From the NCBI RefSeq assembly GCF_000739615.1, contig NZ_BATP01000061.1, positions 1 through 64,000 on the forward strand: 64,000 bases of DNA, read 5' to 3'. Source of the DNA: Haloferula sp. BvORR071. Its GTDB lineage: Bacteria > Verrucomicrobiota > Verrucomicrobiia > Verrucomicrobiales > Akkermansiaceae. This document shows positions 28,736-36,954 of this stretch, piece after piece (position 1 is the first letter of the stretch; each line of letters starts with the position of its first letter). The translations under genes and the position numbers were made by a program. The notes beneath the pieces were generated by a model that was given only the letters and a program-made list of their open reading frames with translations, searched no databases and was not told where the DNA came from.

Positions 28736-29710
28736 CTAGGGCCAACTCACCCGCGCCCACACCGGGAAGTGATCCGAGGGCCGGTCCTCGACCTTGATTA
28801 CCCGCTGGATCCCGGTGGCTTCCACTTTAGCCCCTTTGGACACAAGGATATGGTCGATCCGCGGCCAGCCCTCCACCAGCGGCCGCCACAGGTGGAGTGT
28901 CTGCTGGCTCTTGCCGCCCGGTGGCAGCATCACGCGAAAGACATCCGTCAGCGGACTTAGCAAGGGCTTCACCGCCGCGCCCGAGAGCTTGACCGCGCCG
29001 CCGGTGAAGTAGCTCACCGCCGCATTGTCGGTCCCTGCGTTGAAGTCGCCTAACAGAACCACCGGCTCGTCCTTGAATTGCCGCTGCTCGATCCGCTGGG
29101 CGATCAGCACCGCTGCCTTCTCGCGCGAGGGCTGGTTGCGATGATCCCAGTGCGTGTTGTAAACGTAGAGCCCCTTCTTGCTGGCGCGGTCGATCAGTCG
29201 CGTCCAAGTCACTACCCGCGGGAAATCGTTGCCCCAAGTCTTCGAGCCCGGCACTTCCGGCGTATCGGAGAGCCAAAAGATCCCTTGTTGGGTGATGTCG
29301 CGCTCAAAGCGATCGCGCCGATAGAAGATCCCCGCGTATTCGCCCGCTCGCTTCCCGTCGTCGCGGCCCGCGCCATAGAAGGCATAGTCAGGCATCGAGG
29401 CCCACAGATCAGCGCACTGGCCGTGCAGGGCCTCCTGCACACCGATCACGTCGGGATTCATGCCCCGGATCGTGGCGAGCACCCCGCGCATCCGCGTGGG
29501 CCAAGCCCGGTAGCCCGTCAGGTCATCGCCCTCGTACTTGATGTTGAAGCTCGCCAGCGTCAGGTGCAGCCGGCCGTCCGGTGACTTCGGTGCGGTATCC
29601 ACGTAAGGATCACGCTCACGGCGGCAAGAGCATGCCAGTAGCAGACACAATGCTGCCGTGGCAACTCGCTGTAGCGCGTCCCGGCTCCTCATTCGCAGGA
29701 ATAGCGTCAC
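28736..29710 (-). CDS. Endonuclease/exonuclease/phosphatase family lipoprotein
   Basis: A 324-residue protein with a lipobox-like LLLACSC near residues 23-29, so probably a lipoprotein. The EEP fold is complete: TLASFNIKY, DVIGVQEALHG (metal Glu), YNTHWDHRN, LLGDFNAGTDN and RPSDHFPVWARV (catalytic Asp-His). EEP enzymes cleave phosphodiesters or phosphomonoesters. An exported family member could scavenge phosphate from nucleic acids or lipids; the substrate is not clear from sequence. A second in-frame ATG at 29692 may be the true start. Confidence 0.9.
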   Translation of the reverse strand: MTLFLRMRSRDALQRVATAALCLLLACSCRRERDPYVDTAPKSPDGRLHLTLASFNIKYEGDDLTGYRAWPTRMRGVLATIRGMNPDVIGVQEALHGQCADLWASMPDYAFYGAGRDDGKRAGEYAGIFYRRDRFERDITQQGIFWLSDTPEVPGSKTWGNDFPRVVTWTRLIDRASKKGLYVYNTHWDHRNQPSREKAAVLIAQRIEQRQFKDEPVVLLGDFNAGTDNAAVSYFTGGAVKLSGAAVKPLLSPLTDVFRVMLPPGGKSQQTLHLWRPLVEGWPRIDHILVSKGAKVEATGIQRVIKVEDRPSDHFPVWARVSWP

Positions 29711-29746
29711 CCGGCGGGACTATTGTCCCCGCTGGACGGCAGCAAC

Positions 29747-30976
29747 TCAGCGCAGCTCCACCGTAGCTCCTGGGCGGATCAGCGTCGGAATCCGGATCGC
29801 ATCCCAGTTCGCGAGACGTACGCAACCCGCGCTCCGGGCTCGGCCGATCGTCTCCGGATCCGCAGTGCCGTGCAGGCCGATGCCCGGCTTGCTCAGACCG
29901 TTCCAGATGATCCCCACCGGGCTGTTCGGTCCCGACGGGATGTTCAGGGCGTCGTTGCTACGCTTGCCGGTTTCCAGCAGTGACTTGTCGAAGCGCCAGA
30001 CCGGCAGCTCCACGCTGTTGTTCAGCTTCCAGACGCCGAGGTGAATGAATTGCGGCTTGCCTGGGGTGATCGGGAAGGAGGCCACCAATGCCGTGTTCGG
30101 CTCGTGCTTTGCCTTCACCAGCACCGGCTTGGTGCTGCCTTCTTCTTCCTCATCCACTATCAGGGCCGGCGGAGCACCTTCGAAGATCCGTACTTGGTTC
30201 TTCTTGGTATCCACCACCGCGTGGCGTTCGGACATCTTCGGATCCGCCTCGTAGCGCTTGCCGGTGATGCTTTCGATGACGAAGGGCTTCACGTTTGGCA
30301 CAATCAGGCTGCCTTCGCCGGGCTTCACGCTCCAAGTGTTCTTGGCACCGTTGATCTCCAGCAGGAATTCGACGTCGGTATGAAAGCGCTCGGACATGAA
30401 CTCCGCGACACTGCGGTAGCTCATCTGCTTGGCCTTGGCCTGCTCGGCGTGGTCGTGCGAGAGCCCGCTGTTTACCCACTTCGTGGCGAGTTTCGGGACC
30501 TGTGCCGTAGCGAAGGGGTGGGGGACTGTCTTCCTGGCAGCCTCCATTACTGGACCCAAGTCTCCGGGTGCATGGCCATGGACCTCGTTCCAGGAATCCA
30601 CCGCTTGCACGGTGAAGCGGCCCGGCTTGCCGTCGATGATGCCGGGGCCGAAGTTCGATTGATCGAGGAAAATTTGCAGCCGCACCGCGTCCTCGCCCTT
30701 TGGCAGGTCCGCGATCTCCGGTGCATCCGTCTTCACCCCGGTCTTCGGCAGCGGGACTTTCACGCTGCCCACAGGCAGGGGAGTGATCTCAGCAGCGGGA
30801 GCCGGGGCCACCGCCGGGGCGGCTGGCACTGCGGAATTGGCCTTCCCCTCCGGAGTAATTTCAGAGGGGTCCACAGGCAGGGCACGCAAAGCGGCTTTGC
30901 TTTCTTCGGCAGCAAAGGCAGGGCAAGCGACGGCAGACGAGGCGACTAGGGCAAGGGCGAGCGATTTCCGGAACAT
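29747..30976 (-). CDS. L,D-transpeptidase (YkuD) with peptidoglycan-binding domain
   Basis: A 409-residue exported protein (signal LALALVASSAVACPAFA). A peptidoglycan-binding-1-like module (VRLQIFLDQSNFGPGIIDGKPG) lies around residues 95-140. The C-terminal YkuD domain has the active site HGTADPETIGRARSAGCVRL with the catalytic cysteine in SAGCVR. YkuD enzymes make 3-3 peptidoglycan cross-links or attach proteins to the wall, in the periplasm. It is the last identifiable gene before the tRNA cluster and diverges from it. Confidence 0.93.
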   Translation of the reverse strand: MFRKSLALALVASSAVACPAFAAEESKAALRALPVDPSEITPEGKANSAVPAAPAVAPAPAAEITPLPVGSVKVPLPKTGVKTDAPEIADLPKGEDAVRLQIFLDQSNFGPGIIDGKPGRFTVQAVDSWNEVHGHAPGDLGPVMEAARKTVPHPFATAQVPKLATKWVNSGLSHDHAEQAKAKQMSYRSVAEFMSERFHTDVEFLLEINGAKNTWSVKPGEGSLIVPNVKPFVIESITGKRYEADPKMSERHAVVDTKKNQVRIFEGAPPALIVDEEEEGSTKPVLVKAKHEPNTALVASFPITPGKPQFIHLGVWKLNNSVELPVWRFDKSLLETGKRSNDALNIPSGPNSPVGIIWNGLSKPGIGLHGTADPETIGRARSAGCVRLANWDAIRIPTLIRPGATVELR

Positions 30977-31203
30977 CTTCGGCGATTCTGAAGGTCGGGA
31001 CGCGGGAACTATTCCAGTTTTTCGTCGCTTGTCACGCCGCGAACCCTAACGGTTTTTGGAGCCATCGGGACTTTCGCGAAAGGGAGCCGGATGCGTGGGG
31101 TGAATGGAATTCGGAGCCCCTCTCCGGCCCCACCAAAAAACCGCTAAATTCCGCATTGCCAAACCAAATCCCGCACCCTAGCTTCCGCGCTCCGACGCCG
31201 AAG

Positions 31204-31274
31204 AGCCCCTTGGTGTAATGGTAACACTACGGATTTTGATTCCGTCTTTCCAGGTTCGAGTCCTGGGGGGGCTG
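31204..31274 (+). tRNA. tRNA-Gln(UUG)
   Basis: A 71-base cloverleaf: acceptor AGCCCCT pairing with GGGGGCT (one G-U), D arm with AATGGTA loop, anticodon stem ACGGA/TCCGT around loop TTTTGAT (anticodon TTG), T arm CCAGG-TTCGAGT-CCTGG and discriminator G73, as expected for Gln. CCA is not encoded. The 31049-31203 stretch upstream holds no other gene and should carry its promoter. Confidence 0.95.
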
Positions 31275-31368
31275 CTCTTCGAAAAGCTCCGTCGGGTACC
31301 CTCAATGCAATCCTCCAAGATTGCCAAAGAAGGTCGATTCAACTAGCGTTCGCCTCGCGACGCCCAAG

Positions 31369-31439
31369 AGCCCCTTGGTGTAATGGTAACACTACGGATT
31401 CTGATTCCGTCTTTCCAGGTTCGAGTCCTGGGGGGGCTG
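31369..31439 (+). tRNA. tRNA-Gln(CUG)
   Basis: Nearly identical to the preceding tRNA, differing in the anticodon loop, TTCTGAT (anticodon CTG). Acceptor, D and T arms are the same and the discriminator is G. It lies 94 bases downstream of the first gene, suggesting recent duplication of a Gln tRNA with a single change at the wobble base to read CAG. Confidence 0.95.
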
Positions 31440-31469
31440 CTCTTCTCCGAAGAACACGAGGTGGCCAAG

Positions 31470-31540
31470 AGTCCTATAGTGCAATGGTAGCACAACAGGT
31501 TCTGACTCTGTTCGTTTTGATTCGAATGTAGATAGGACTG
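31470..31540 (+). tRNA. Divergent tRNA-Gln(CUG)-like gene
   Basis: A 71-base cloverleaf: acceptor AGTCCTA/TAGGACT (perfect 7 bp), D arm GTGC-AATGGTA-GCAC, anticodon stem ACAGG/TCTGT with loop TTCTGAC (anticodon CTG), and T loop TTCGAAT. The T stem is weak, with an A-G mismatch and wobble pairs. Discriminator G. The perfect acceptor stem argues that it is maintained. It may be a functional divergent Gln tRNA or one in decay. Confidence 0.7.
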
Positions 31541-31618
31541 CGCTTTGGTTGCGGCACGAATGGTCGGAAATGCCTGGCGTGAAGCTTGGGCGCCGCGAAG
31601 ACGATCAACCATGGATCC

Positions 31619-31849
31619 TCAGGGAGGCGGCGGCTCAATCCGAGCTGACCACCATTGACCCGTGAATGGGGTCTGCGGATTGTCACCGCACTGATACTCC
31701 ATATCCTCGTCGCTCCGGCTATAGAGTCCCTCATCATCACCGTGGACCTCCACTGCTTTCCACGGATCGAAGATGTGCTGCCGCCACCAAAACCAGCCGG
31801 TGCCGGGAGGTTTCGCCACCGCTTCAGGAGCAGCAGGAGATTCGGTCAT
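31619..31849 (-). CDS. Small acidic hypothetical protein
   Basis: About 76 residues from the ATG at 31849 (an ATG at 31876 would add nine). Composition is protein-like rather than shadow-like: aromatic and acidic stretches such as GTGWFWWRQHIFDPWKAVEVHG and GDNPQTPFTGQWWSARIEP. I recognise no family, signal peptide or membrane segment. It lies convergent with the tRNA genes. Confidence 0.45.
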   Translation of the reverse strand: MTESPAAPEAVAKPPGTGWFWWRQHIFDPWKAVEVHGDDEGLYSRSDEDMEYQCGDNPQTPFTGQWWSARIEPPPP

Positions 31850-32133
31850 CCCGAAGCATACACCATCTCCTCGCATTGCAATGATCGAAGAACCTGCTCG
31901 CGGTGTCTCCTAATATGTTCCTCGATACGGCTGGGTAGCGTGCGGAATTCTCAAGCCCGTTAACCTTCGCGTAGCGTCCGGAGAAAGCTGGATGGGGGCG
32001 TCCCAACCTGTTTCTTCGTGCAAAGCTCCGAATACTACCCCTTCTGAGTGTCATTTCGGAAAAGCAGCCGGAATACGTCGCAACCGCGGCAATATCGGTG
32101 ACTCTCGATCTTCGGGAATACCCGATACATCCG

Positions 32134-32391
32134 ATGAAACTGCCCGATCTTGATGAACCGCGCCGCGCCCTGATGACTGCAGCTTTGGAAGTCCTCCGTG
32201 GCGAAAGCTCCTCAGACCTTTCCATTGCTATACTGTTGGAGTCAGGCGAGCGGGTTCTCGTGGATGCCACCGTGCTCCCTCCACTGAACAACCAGCCGTC
32301 GCGCCCAGTCCTCAGGCCTTCGCGCGGCCGAGACGAAGCGACAAGCTACGTTCACCGCCGGATTATGATTTCCCCCCGCAGCAGCTGTTAG
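32134..32391 (+). CDS. Small hypothetical ORF, doubtful
   Basis: An 85-codon frame beginning MKLPDLDEPRRALMTAALEV and containing SIAILLESGERVLVDATVL, which reads like a helix and beta strands. The C-terminal third turns Arg/Ser-rich, like non-coding sequence. It may be a small gene or the remnant of one. No family is recognised and the opposite frame is a poor alternative. Confidence 0.3.
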   Translation: MKLPDLDEPRRALMTAALEVLRGESSSDLSIAILLESGERVLVDATVLPPLNNQPSRPVLRPSRGRDEATSYVHRRIMISPRSSC

Positions 32392-32857
32392 TCCTGCGCC
32401 ACCTACCTTTAGGGAACGATTGCTCCTCCCTCCGGCGCTCCCACGCCGAAGAGCGGTCGGTTCCCGCGGCGTAGGGCTGATGGCCACCGTTTAGTATAGA
32501 TCGCGGCCTAGGGAGAGATAGGACTGCCCCCTTAGAGCCGAGGCCTGGTTTCCGGGGCCATCGATCAATCTTCGCCAGCGCTTCCCTGTGGCGGCCGGAC
32601 GGTTGTGGCCTTGAAGATGAGGGTCAGCCCTATAGCGGCAAACGCGATCCCGAGGCATTTACGGCCGATTGGCGGCCAGGGCGCAATACCAGCTCCCGGT
32701 ATCAAGAGGGCCACACCAATAAAACCGAAGCGGATTCGACGGGGGGATCCTCTTGTGCGGTATGCTCGGCTCTATCTTTTGGCGCCATGTGGTGCAAAGA
32801 AAAAGCCCCGATGGTCTTCGCTGGGGTACAACTGCCGGAATCCCCGGGGTTTGTCGA
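32392..32857. other. Gene-poor stretch with one possible tiny membrane ORF
   Basis: I see no confident gene here. On the minus strand a 49-codon frame, 32565-32714 from GTG, encodes a hydrophobic peptide (LLIPGAGIAPWPPIGRKCLG, then IAFAAIGLTLIFKA) that could be a small membrane protein. The plus-strand frame over the same region is Arg/Pro-rich and unconvincing. The 31850-32133 stretch likewise holds nothing supportable. Confidence 0.3.
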
Positions 32858-33061
32858 TCAGTCAGAAGGTGCAGCCTCAGAGTTGTGACGGCGGCACGCT
32901 GGACATACGGCTTTCTTCCTGGGGTTGATCCGCCAGCGGCGCTTGGATCTCTCGATTGGAGATCCGCAGAGGTCGCAGATCGCTGGCAGATCGATCAACG
33001 CGAGAGCGGCTGCGGGCAGCAGCAGGGTTGCAACAACTACGGCTAGGGGGGATATAGTCAC
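32858..33061 (-). CDS. Small membrane-anchored zinc-ribbon protein
   Basis: A 67-residue protein with one hydrophobic N-terminal segment (LAVVVATLLLPAAALALI) followed by two Cys pairs, CDLC and CPAC, separated by about 20 basic residues, the layout of a treble-clef or zinc-ribbon knuckle. No family is recognised. The paired cysteines plus the membrane segment make coding likely despite the short length. It is isolated in the gene-poor region before the esterase gene. Confidence 0.6.
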   Translation of the reverse strand: MTISPLAVVVATLLLPAAALALIDLPAICDLCGSPIERSKRRWRINPRKKAVCPACRRHNSEAAPSD

Positions 33062-33256
33062 GGGCTAGGGGGAGGGGTTACCCTTGCGCGGGGGCGTAAT
33101 AACATCTTCCGAGACCTATTGTCACGATCGGCTTTGCCCCCGTTGCCTCCACCCGGCCTGTTTTTACAAAAGTCGCCCCCATTCCCAACGGTTCGTGCAT
33201 GCTCCTTCGTACGGGGGACTGGTGTCTTGGGGCGCGGGGTGCTTCCATAGGGCCTG

Positions 33257-34855
33257 ATGCCAGTGCAGCGCATTATCCTCGTTCTCGTTTTCTTCTTCGC
33301 CGCGGCCCTTTCCCGGGCCGAGCCGGTCCCGGCGCCCGCCAGAGAGTCGTTCGACATCTATCTCCTGATGGGCCAATCGAACATGGTGGGCCGGGATACG
33401 CAGGGGATGGAAGCTCAGGTGGAGAATCCCCAAGTGCTGAGTCTGGGTGCCGACGGGCAGTGGCGGATCGCGCGGGACCCGATTCATGAGAAGGTTGGCC
33501 GCATTGAGTGTGGAGTCGGGCCGGGGATCAGCTTCGCGTTGGAGATGCTGAAGGCGGAACCGAAGAAGAATATCGGTCTTGTTCCGTGTGCCGTAGGCGG
33601 CACGCCGCTAAAGCGCTGGGTGAAGGGCGGAGATCTCTATGAGCAAGCCGTCGCCAGGGCCAGGCTGGCAGCGAAGGATGGCGTGATCCGTGGCGTGTTG
33701 TGGCATCAAGGTGAATCGGATAGCGATGATGCGAAGCACGCCGAGTCTTATGAGGCCCGTCTAACGGGAATGTTCAGGGATCTGCGCGCGGACCTCGGTC
33801 AGCCAGATCTTCCGGTTGTCGTCGGCCAGTTGGGAGACTTCCTCGCCTTGCAGCCCGACAAGCATCCTTACGTCGAAACCGTCCGCGCGGCCATCCACCA
33901 AATCCCAGCGGTGCTGCCGCACAGTGCCTATGCGGACTCCGCGGGTCTCGCCGACAAGGGCGACAAGCTTCACTTCAGCGCGGGCGCCCAGAAGGAGTTC
34001 GGCATTCGCTTTGCCCATGCGATGCAGGCCTTGTTGGTAGGCGGGGACGAAGCTCAAACCAAGGGGGGGACCTTCGATCTCTGGCCGGAGGGCAAGATGC
34101 CGGGCAAGGGCAGCCGTGATCTGGAAGGCCCGCGCTCGCCGGAGCGCACTGATGCAACCCGCATCACCAATGTCAGTTGCCCGACGCTCACGCTCTTCCC
34201 CGCGCCCGGCAATGCAGTGGCTCCCGCGATGATCGTCTGTCCTGGCGGTGGCTATGGCTATGTGGTGATCGATAAGGAGGGCACGGAGATTGCCGCGTGG
34301 CTGAATTCCAAAGGTATCACCGCTCTGGTGCTTAAATACCGTGTGCCTAACAATCGCGACGGTGCCCTTCAAGATGCCCAGCGCGCTCTGAGCCTCACGC
34401 GTGCCCGCGCAGCCGAATGGAAGATCGATCCGAAGCGGCTCGGGATCATCGGTTTCTCCGCCGGTGGCCATCTCTCGGCGAAGGCCAGCACTTGCTTTGG
34501 CGAACCCAGCTATCCCGCGCTCGATGAGGTCGATCAGCAAAGCTGCCGCCCGGATTTCGCAGTGCTGGTTTATCCGGCCTACCTCGCCGACAAGCAGGGC
34601 GAAGTCGCCGCCGATCTCAATCTCAAGGCCGACATCCCACCCACCTTGATCGTCCACAGTGAGGACGACGCTAACTTCGTCCCCGGCAGCAAGGCCTACC
34701 ACAAGGCGCTCGATGCTGCGCAGAAGCCTCACGAGTTCCTGCTCTACACAAGCGGCGGTCACGGTTACGGCCTGCGCAGCGACCGCGAAGCGAAAGCCTG
34801 GCCGGATGCAGCCGCGGAGTGGCTGCGGAAGAACGGCATCAGTAAGCAAGGGTAG
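33257..34855 (+). CDS. Two-domain esterase: SASA/SGNH domain plus alpha/beta hydrolase
   Basis: A 532-residue exported protein (signal IILVLVFFFAAALSRA). Residues 30-265 are a sialate O-acetylesterase-like (DUF303) SGNH domain: LLMGQSNMVG (Ser), VLWHQGESD and DKLHFS (Asp-His). Residues 290-532 are an acetyl-esterase-type alpha/beta hydrolase: CPGGGYGYVV (oxyanion), GFSAGGH (nucleophile), HSEDDANFVP (Asp) and SGGHGYGL (His). Both catalytic sets are intact. It probably removes acetyl groups from plant or algal polysaccharides such as xylan, with two activities in one chain. It appears monocistronic. Confidence 0.92.
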   Translation: MPVQRIILVLVFFFAAALSRAEPVPAPARESFDIYLLMGQSNMVGRDTQGMEAQVENPQVLSLGADGQWRIARDPIHEKVGRIECGVGPGISFALEMLKAEPKKNIGLVPCAVGGTPLKRWVKGGDLYEQAVARARLAAKDGVIRGVLWHQGESDSDDAKHAESYEARLTGMFRDLRADLGQPDLPVVVGQLGDFLALQPDKHPYVETVRAAIHQIPAVLPHSAYADSAGLADKGDKLHFSAGAQKEFGIRFAHAMQALLVGGDEAQTKGGTFDLWPEGKMPGKGSRDLEGPRSPERTDATRITNVSCPTLTLFPAPGNAVAPAMIVCPGGGYGYVVIDKEGTEIAAWLNSKGITALVLKYRVPNNRDGALQDAQRALSLTRARAAEWKIDPKRLGIIGFSAGGHLSAKASTCFGEPSYPALDEVDQQSCRPDFAVLVYPAYLADKQGEVAADLNLKADIPPTLIVHSEDDANFVPGSKAYHKALDAAQKPHEFLLYTSGGHGYGLRSDREAKAWPDAAAEWLRKNGISKQG

Positions 34856-36319
34856 CTACTCTAACAAGTGTGCCAGCGCCTGCTGATCCACCGCATGGCG
34901 GGTTGCCGTCTCCAGGTCGATCACGCCCTTGCGAACCAAGGTTGCGAGTGAACGCTCCAGCGTGATCATGCCGTCCTCGCCGCCGGTGAGCATGGCATTG
35001 CGCAGGTAGTGGTCGTGGCCTTCGCGGATGCCGGTGGCCACCGCCGGCGTGACGATGAGTTTCTCGATCGCCGGTATTACGCTCTTGTTGCGGGTGGGCA
35101 CCAGGCGCTGCGAAACCACGGCACGCAGGGAAGACGCGAGTTGCACGCGGATGAGCTGCTGCTGGTGCCCTGGAAAGACATCGACGATCCGGTTCACCGC
35201 GGAGCTGGCGCTGCCGGAGTGCAGTGTGGCCAGCACGAGGTGGCCGGTCTCCGCCGCGGTCAGCGCCGCGGTGATCGTCGCAAGGTCGCGAAGCTCCCCT
35301 AACAGAATCACGTCCGGGTTCTCGCGCAACGCCGCGCGCAGGCCGGAACTGAAGCTTTCGACATCGCTCCCGACCTCGCGCTGGTGGATCAGGCACTGGA
35401 TCTCGCGGTGCTGATACTCCACCGGGTCCTCGATGGTGATTACGTGCCGGGCCCGGGTGCGGTTGAGATGATCGATCAGTGCGGCCAAGGTGGTGGACTT
35501 GCCCGAACCCGAGGTCCCGGTCACCAGCACCAAGCCACCGGTGTAGGTGACTAGCTCCAGCAGAGACTCGGGCAGGTTGAGTTCGGCCAGCGGCGGTATG
35601 CGCTCGCGGATCGGCCGCAGCGCTGCTGCCACCCCATCGAGATGCCGGAAGACATTCACCCGGAAACGACAACTGCCGTGGGACAAATCCCAGCGCACAG
35701 CGAAGTCGGTGCTGCCGCTCGTTTCGAACTCCTGTCGCGACGCATCGTCGGGAATCAATTGGAGGATCTGCCCGGCATTGGGCGGGCTAGCGTCGATGCG
35801 GGATAGCATGCCCTTCCTCCTCACCCGCGGTGGCTTGCCGGATGAGAGGAAGATATCGGAGCTCTCTCCTGCTGCCGCCTGATCGATCGTGGCTAGCAGT
35901 TCCACGCTGCCTTGAGGGCTTGCCGGTTGAGCAGGTGCCGCTGGCTTTGCACCGAGGGCGGCGCCCAGATTGCGTTCTAACAGGGCATCCAACCCAGGAT
36001 CCTCTGCTGTCGGTGGCGCGCCCATGGCATGGATCTCGATCCTGAAATCGCTCGCGCTTTCCTGAATCTTGTAACCGAACTCGGTCTTGTCCGCGGCCTG
36101 GAAAGTTCCCTCCTGGAGCCCGTCGCCCGGCTCGGCCCCCGAGCTGGCACCGCTGATTTCACCGGCCATCCGTTGCAGGATGTCGGCCCGGAGTGCGGGC
36201 ATCGAAAGCCCGATCGTTTCGCCGCCCTTCAAGAGATAGGGGATCGCATCCGAAACCAGTACCAAGCGCTCGGCGTGCTTTTCTTCCATCAGCTTGAGGA
36301 ATGTATCGATGAGCGCCAT
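34856..36319 (-). CDS. PilT-like type IV pilus retraction ATPase, extended N-terminus
   Basis: A 487-residue protein from the ATG at 36319, longer than typical PilT (about 350-370). The ATPase has Walker A GTSGSGKST, the Asp box ITIEDPVEYQH, Walker B VILLGELRD and the His box TLHSGSASSAVNRIVDVF. Before it lie two PilT-N-like segments: one at residues 1-50 (DTFLKLMEEKHAERLVLVSD) and one near residue 160 (ELLATIDQAAAGESSDIFLS). The first looks like a degenerate copy of the second, joined by a Pro/Ala linker. It should power pilus retraction or a related secretion process. No pilus genes are adjacent. Confidence 0.88.
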   Translation of the reverse strand: MALIDTFLKLMEEKHAERLVLVSDAIPYLLKGGETIGLSMPALRADILQRMAGEISGASSGAEPGDGLQEGTFQAADKTEFGYKIQESASDFRIEIHAMGAPPTAEDPGLDALLERNLGAALGAKPAAPAQPASPQGSVELLATIDQAAAGESSDIFLSSGKPPRVRRKGMLSRIDASPPNAGQILQLIPDDASRQEFETSGSTDFAVRWDLSHGSCRFRVNVFRHLDGVAAALRPIRERIPPLAELNLPESLLELVTYTGGLVLVTGTSGSGKSTTLAALIDHLNRTRARHVITIEDPVEYQHREIQCLIHQREVGSDVESFSSGLRAALRENPDVILLGELRDLATITAALTAAETGHLVLATLHSGSASSAVNRIVDVFPGHQQQLIRVQLASSLRAVVSQRLVPTRNKSVIPAIEKLIVTPAVATGIREGHDHYLRNAMLTGGEDGMITLERSLATLVRKGVIDLETATRHAVDQQALAHLLE

Positions 36320-36500
36320 GCCGCGGGAGTGGGTGGGAGTGTGGGTGAGTGGTGCGTCGATTCTCAACGCCCCGCATCCAATGCCGCCGGAATCCCGATT
36401 TGTCTCTGGTTTAGAAGCTGATCCGCGCAGGGCCGGAGCGAACAAGGGGATCCGATCGATGAGACCTTGCGCTACTGCGATTCCGCCTTGATGGTTTACC

Positions 36501-36791
36501 ATGACGCTCTCTCCTGAACTCCTCGACCACCTCCATGCCTCCGACCGTGGCAGCTTGGCCCGCGAGTGCGACGGGCACTTCTCGCTCTCCGAATTGGAAG
36601 AAGCAGCCCACAGCGGCGTCGCCTCCCTCGATCTCGCCGAATGGCTCGGCCGCCACCGCCAAATTACCCTGGCCGACGCCGATGGCCCTGAGCCGATAGC
36701 CCACCACACGATGCTCACCGCAGGCAGCCGCGAGGATGCACCCTCGCCCGGTACGGAGAGGAACTACCAAGACGGTCCTGCCGATCTCTAA
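36501..36791 (+). CDS. Small hypothetical protein
   Basis: A 96-residue frame with protein-like composition in its first two thirds: MTLSPELLDHLHASDRGSLA, then SLSELEEAAHSGVASLDLAEWL. Two predicted helices; no signal or membrane segment. The C-terminal third is less convincing. It lies between the divergent pilT-like gene and the next plus-strand gene. No family recognised. Confidence 0.45.
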   Translation: MTLSPELLDHLHASDRGSLARECDGHFSLSELEEAAHSGVASLDLAEWLGRHRQITLADADGPEPIAHHTMLTAGSREDAPSPGTERNYQDGPADL

Positions 36792-36954
36792 CTGCCCACT
36801 ATTCCAGATCCCCTCCCCATTTGCGGCAAAGTCGCTTTTGTGCACCTTTTCCGCCGCAAATTTTCCCAGACATCATTCTCTCATCATTTTCCGGGATGTA
36901 GTATGGAGACAGCTCGAAGAATTCCTTCACGGCTGGCTTCAACCTGCACTCCTG

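Noticed and set aside
35009..35414. Plus-strand frames inside the PilT-like gene
   Set aside because: Shadows of a gene with intact Walker motifs on the minus strand.
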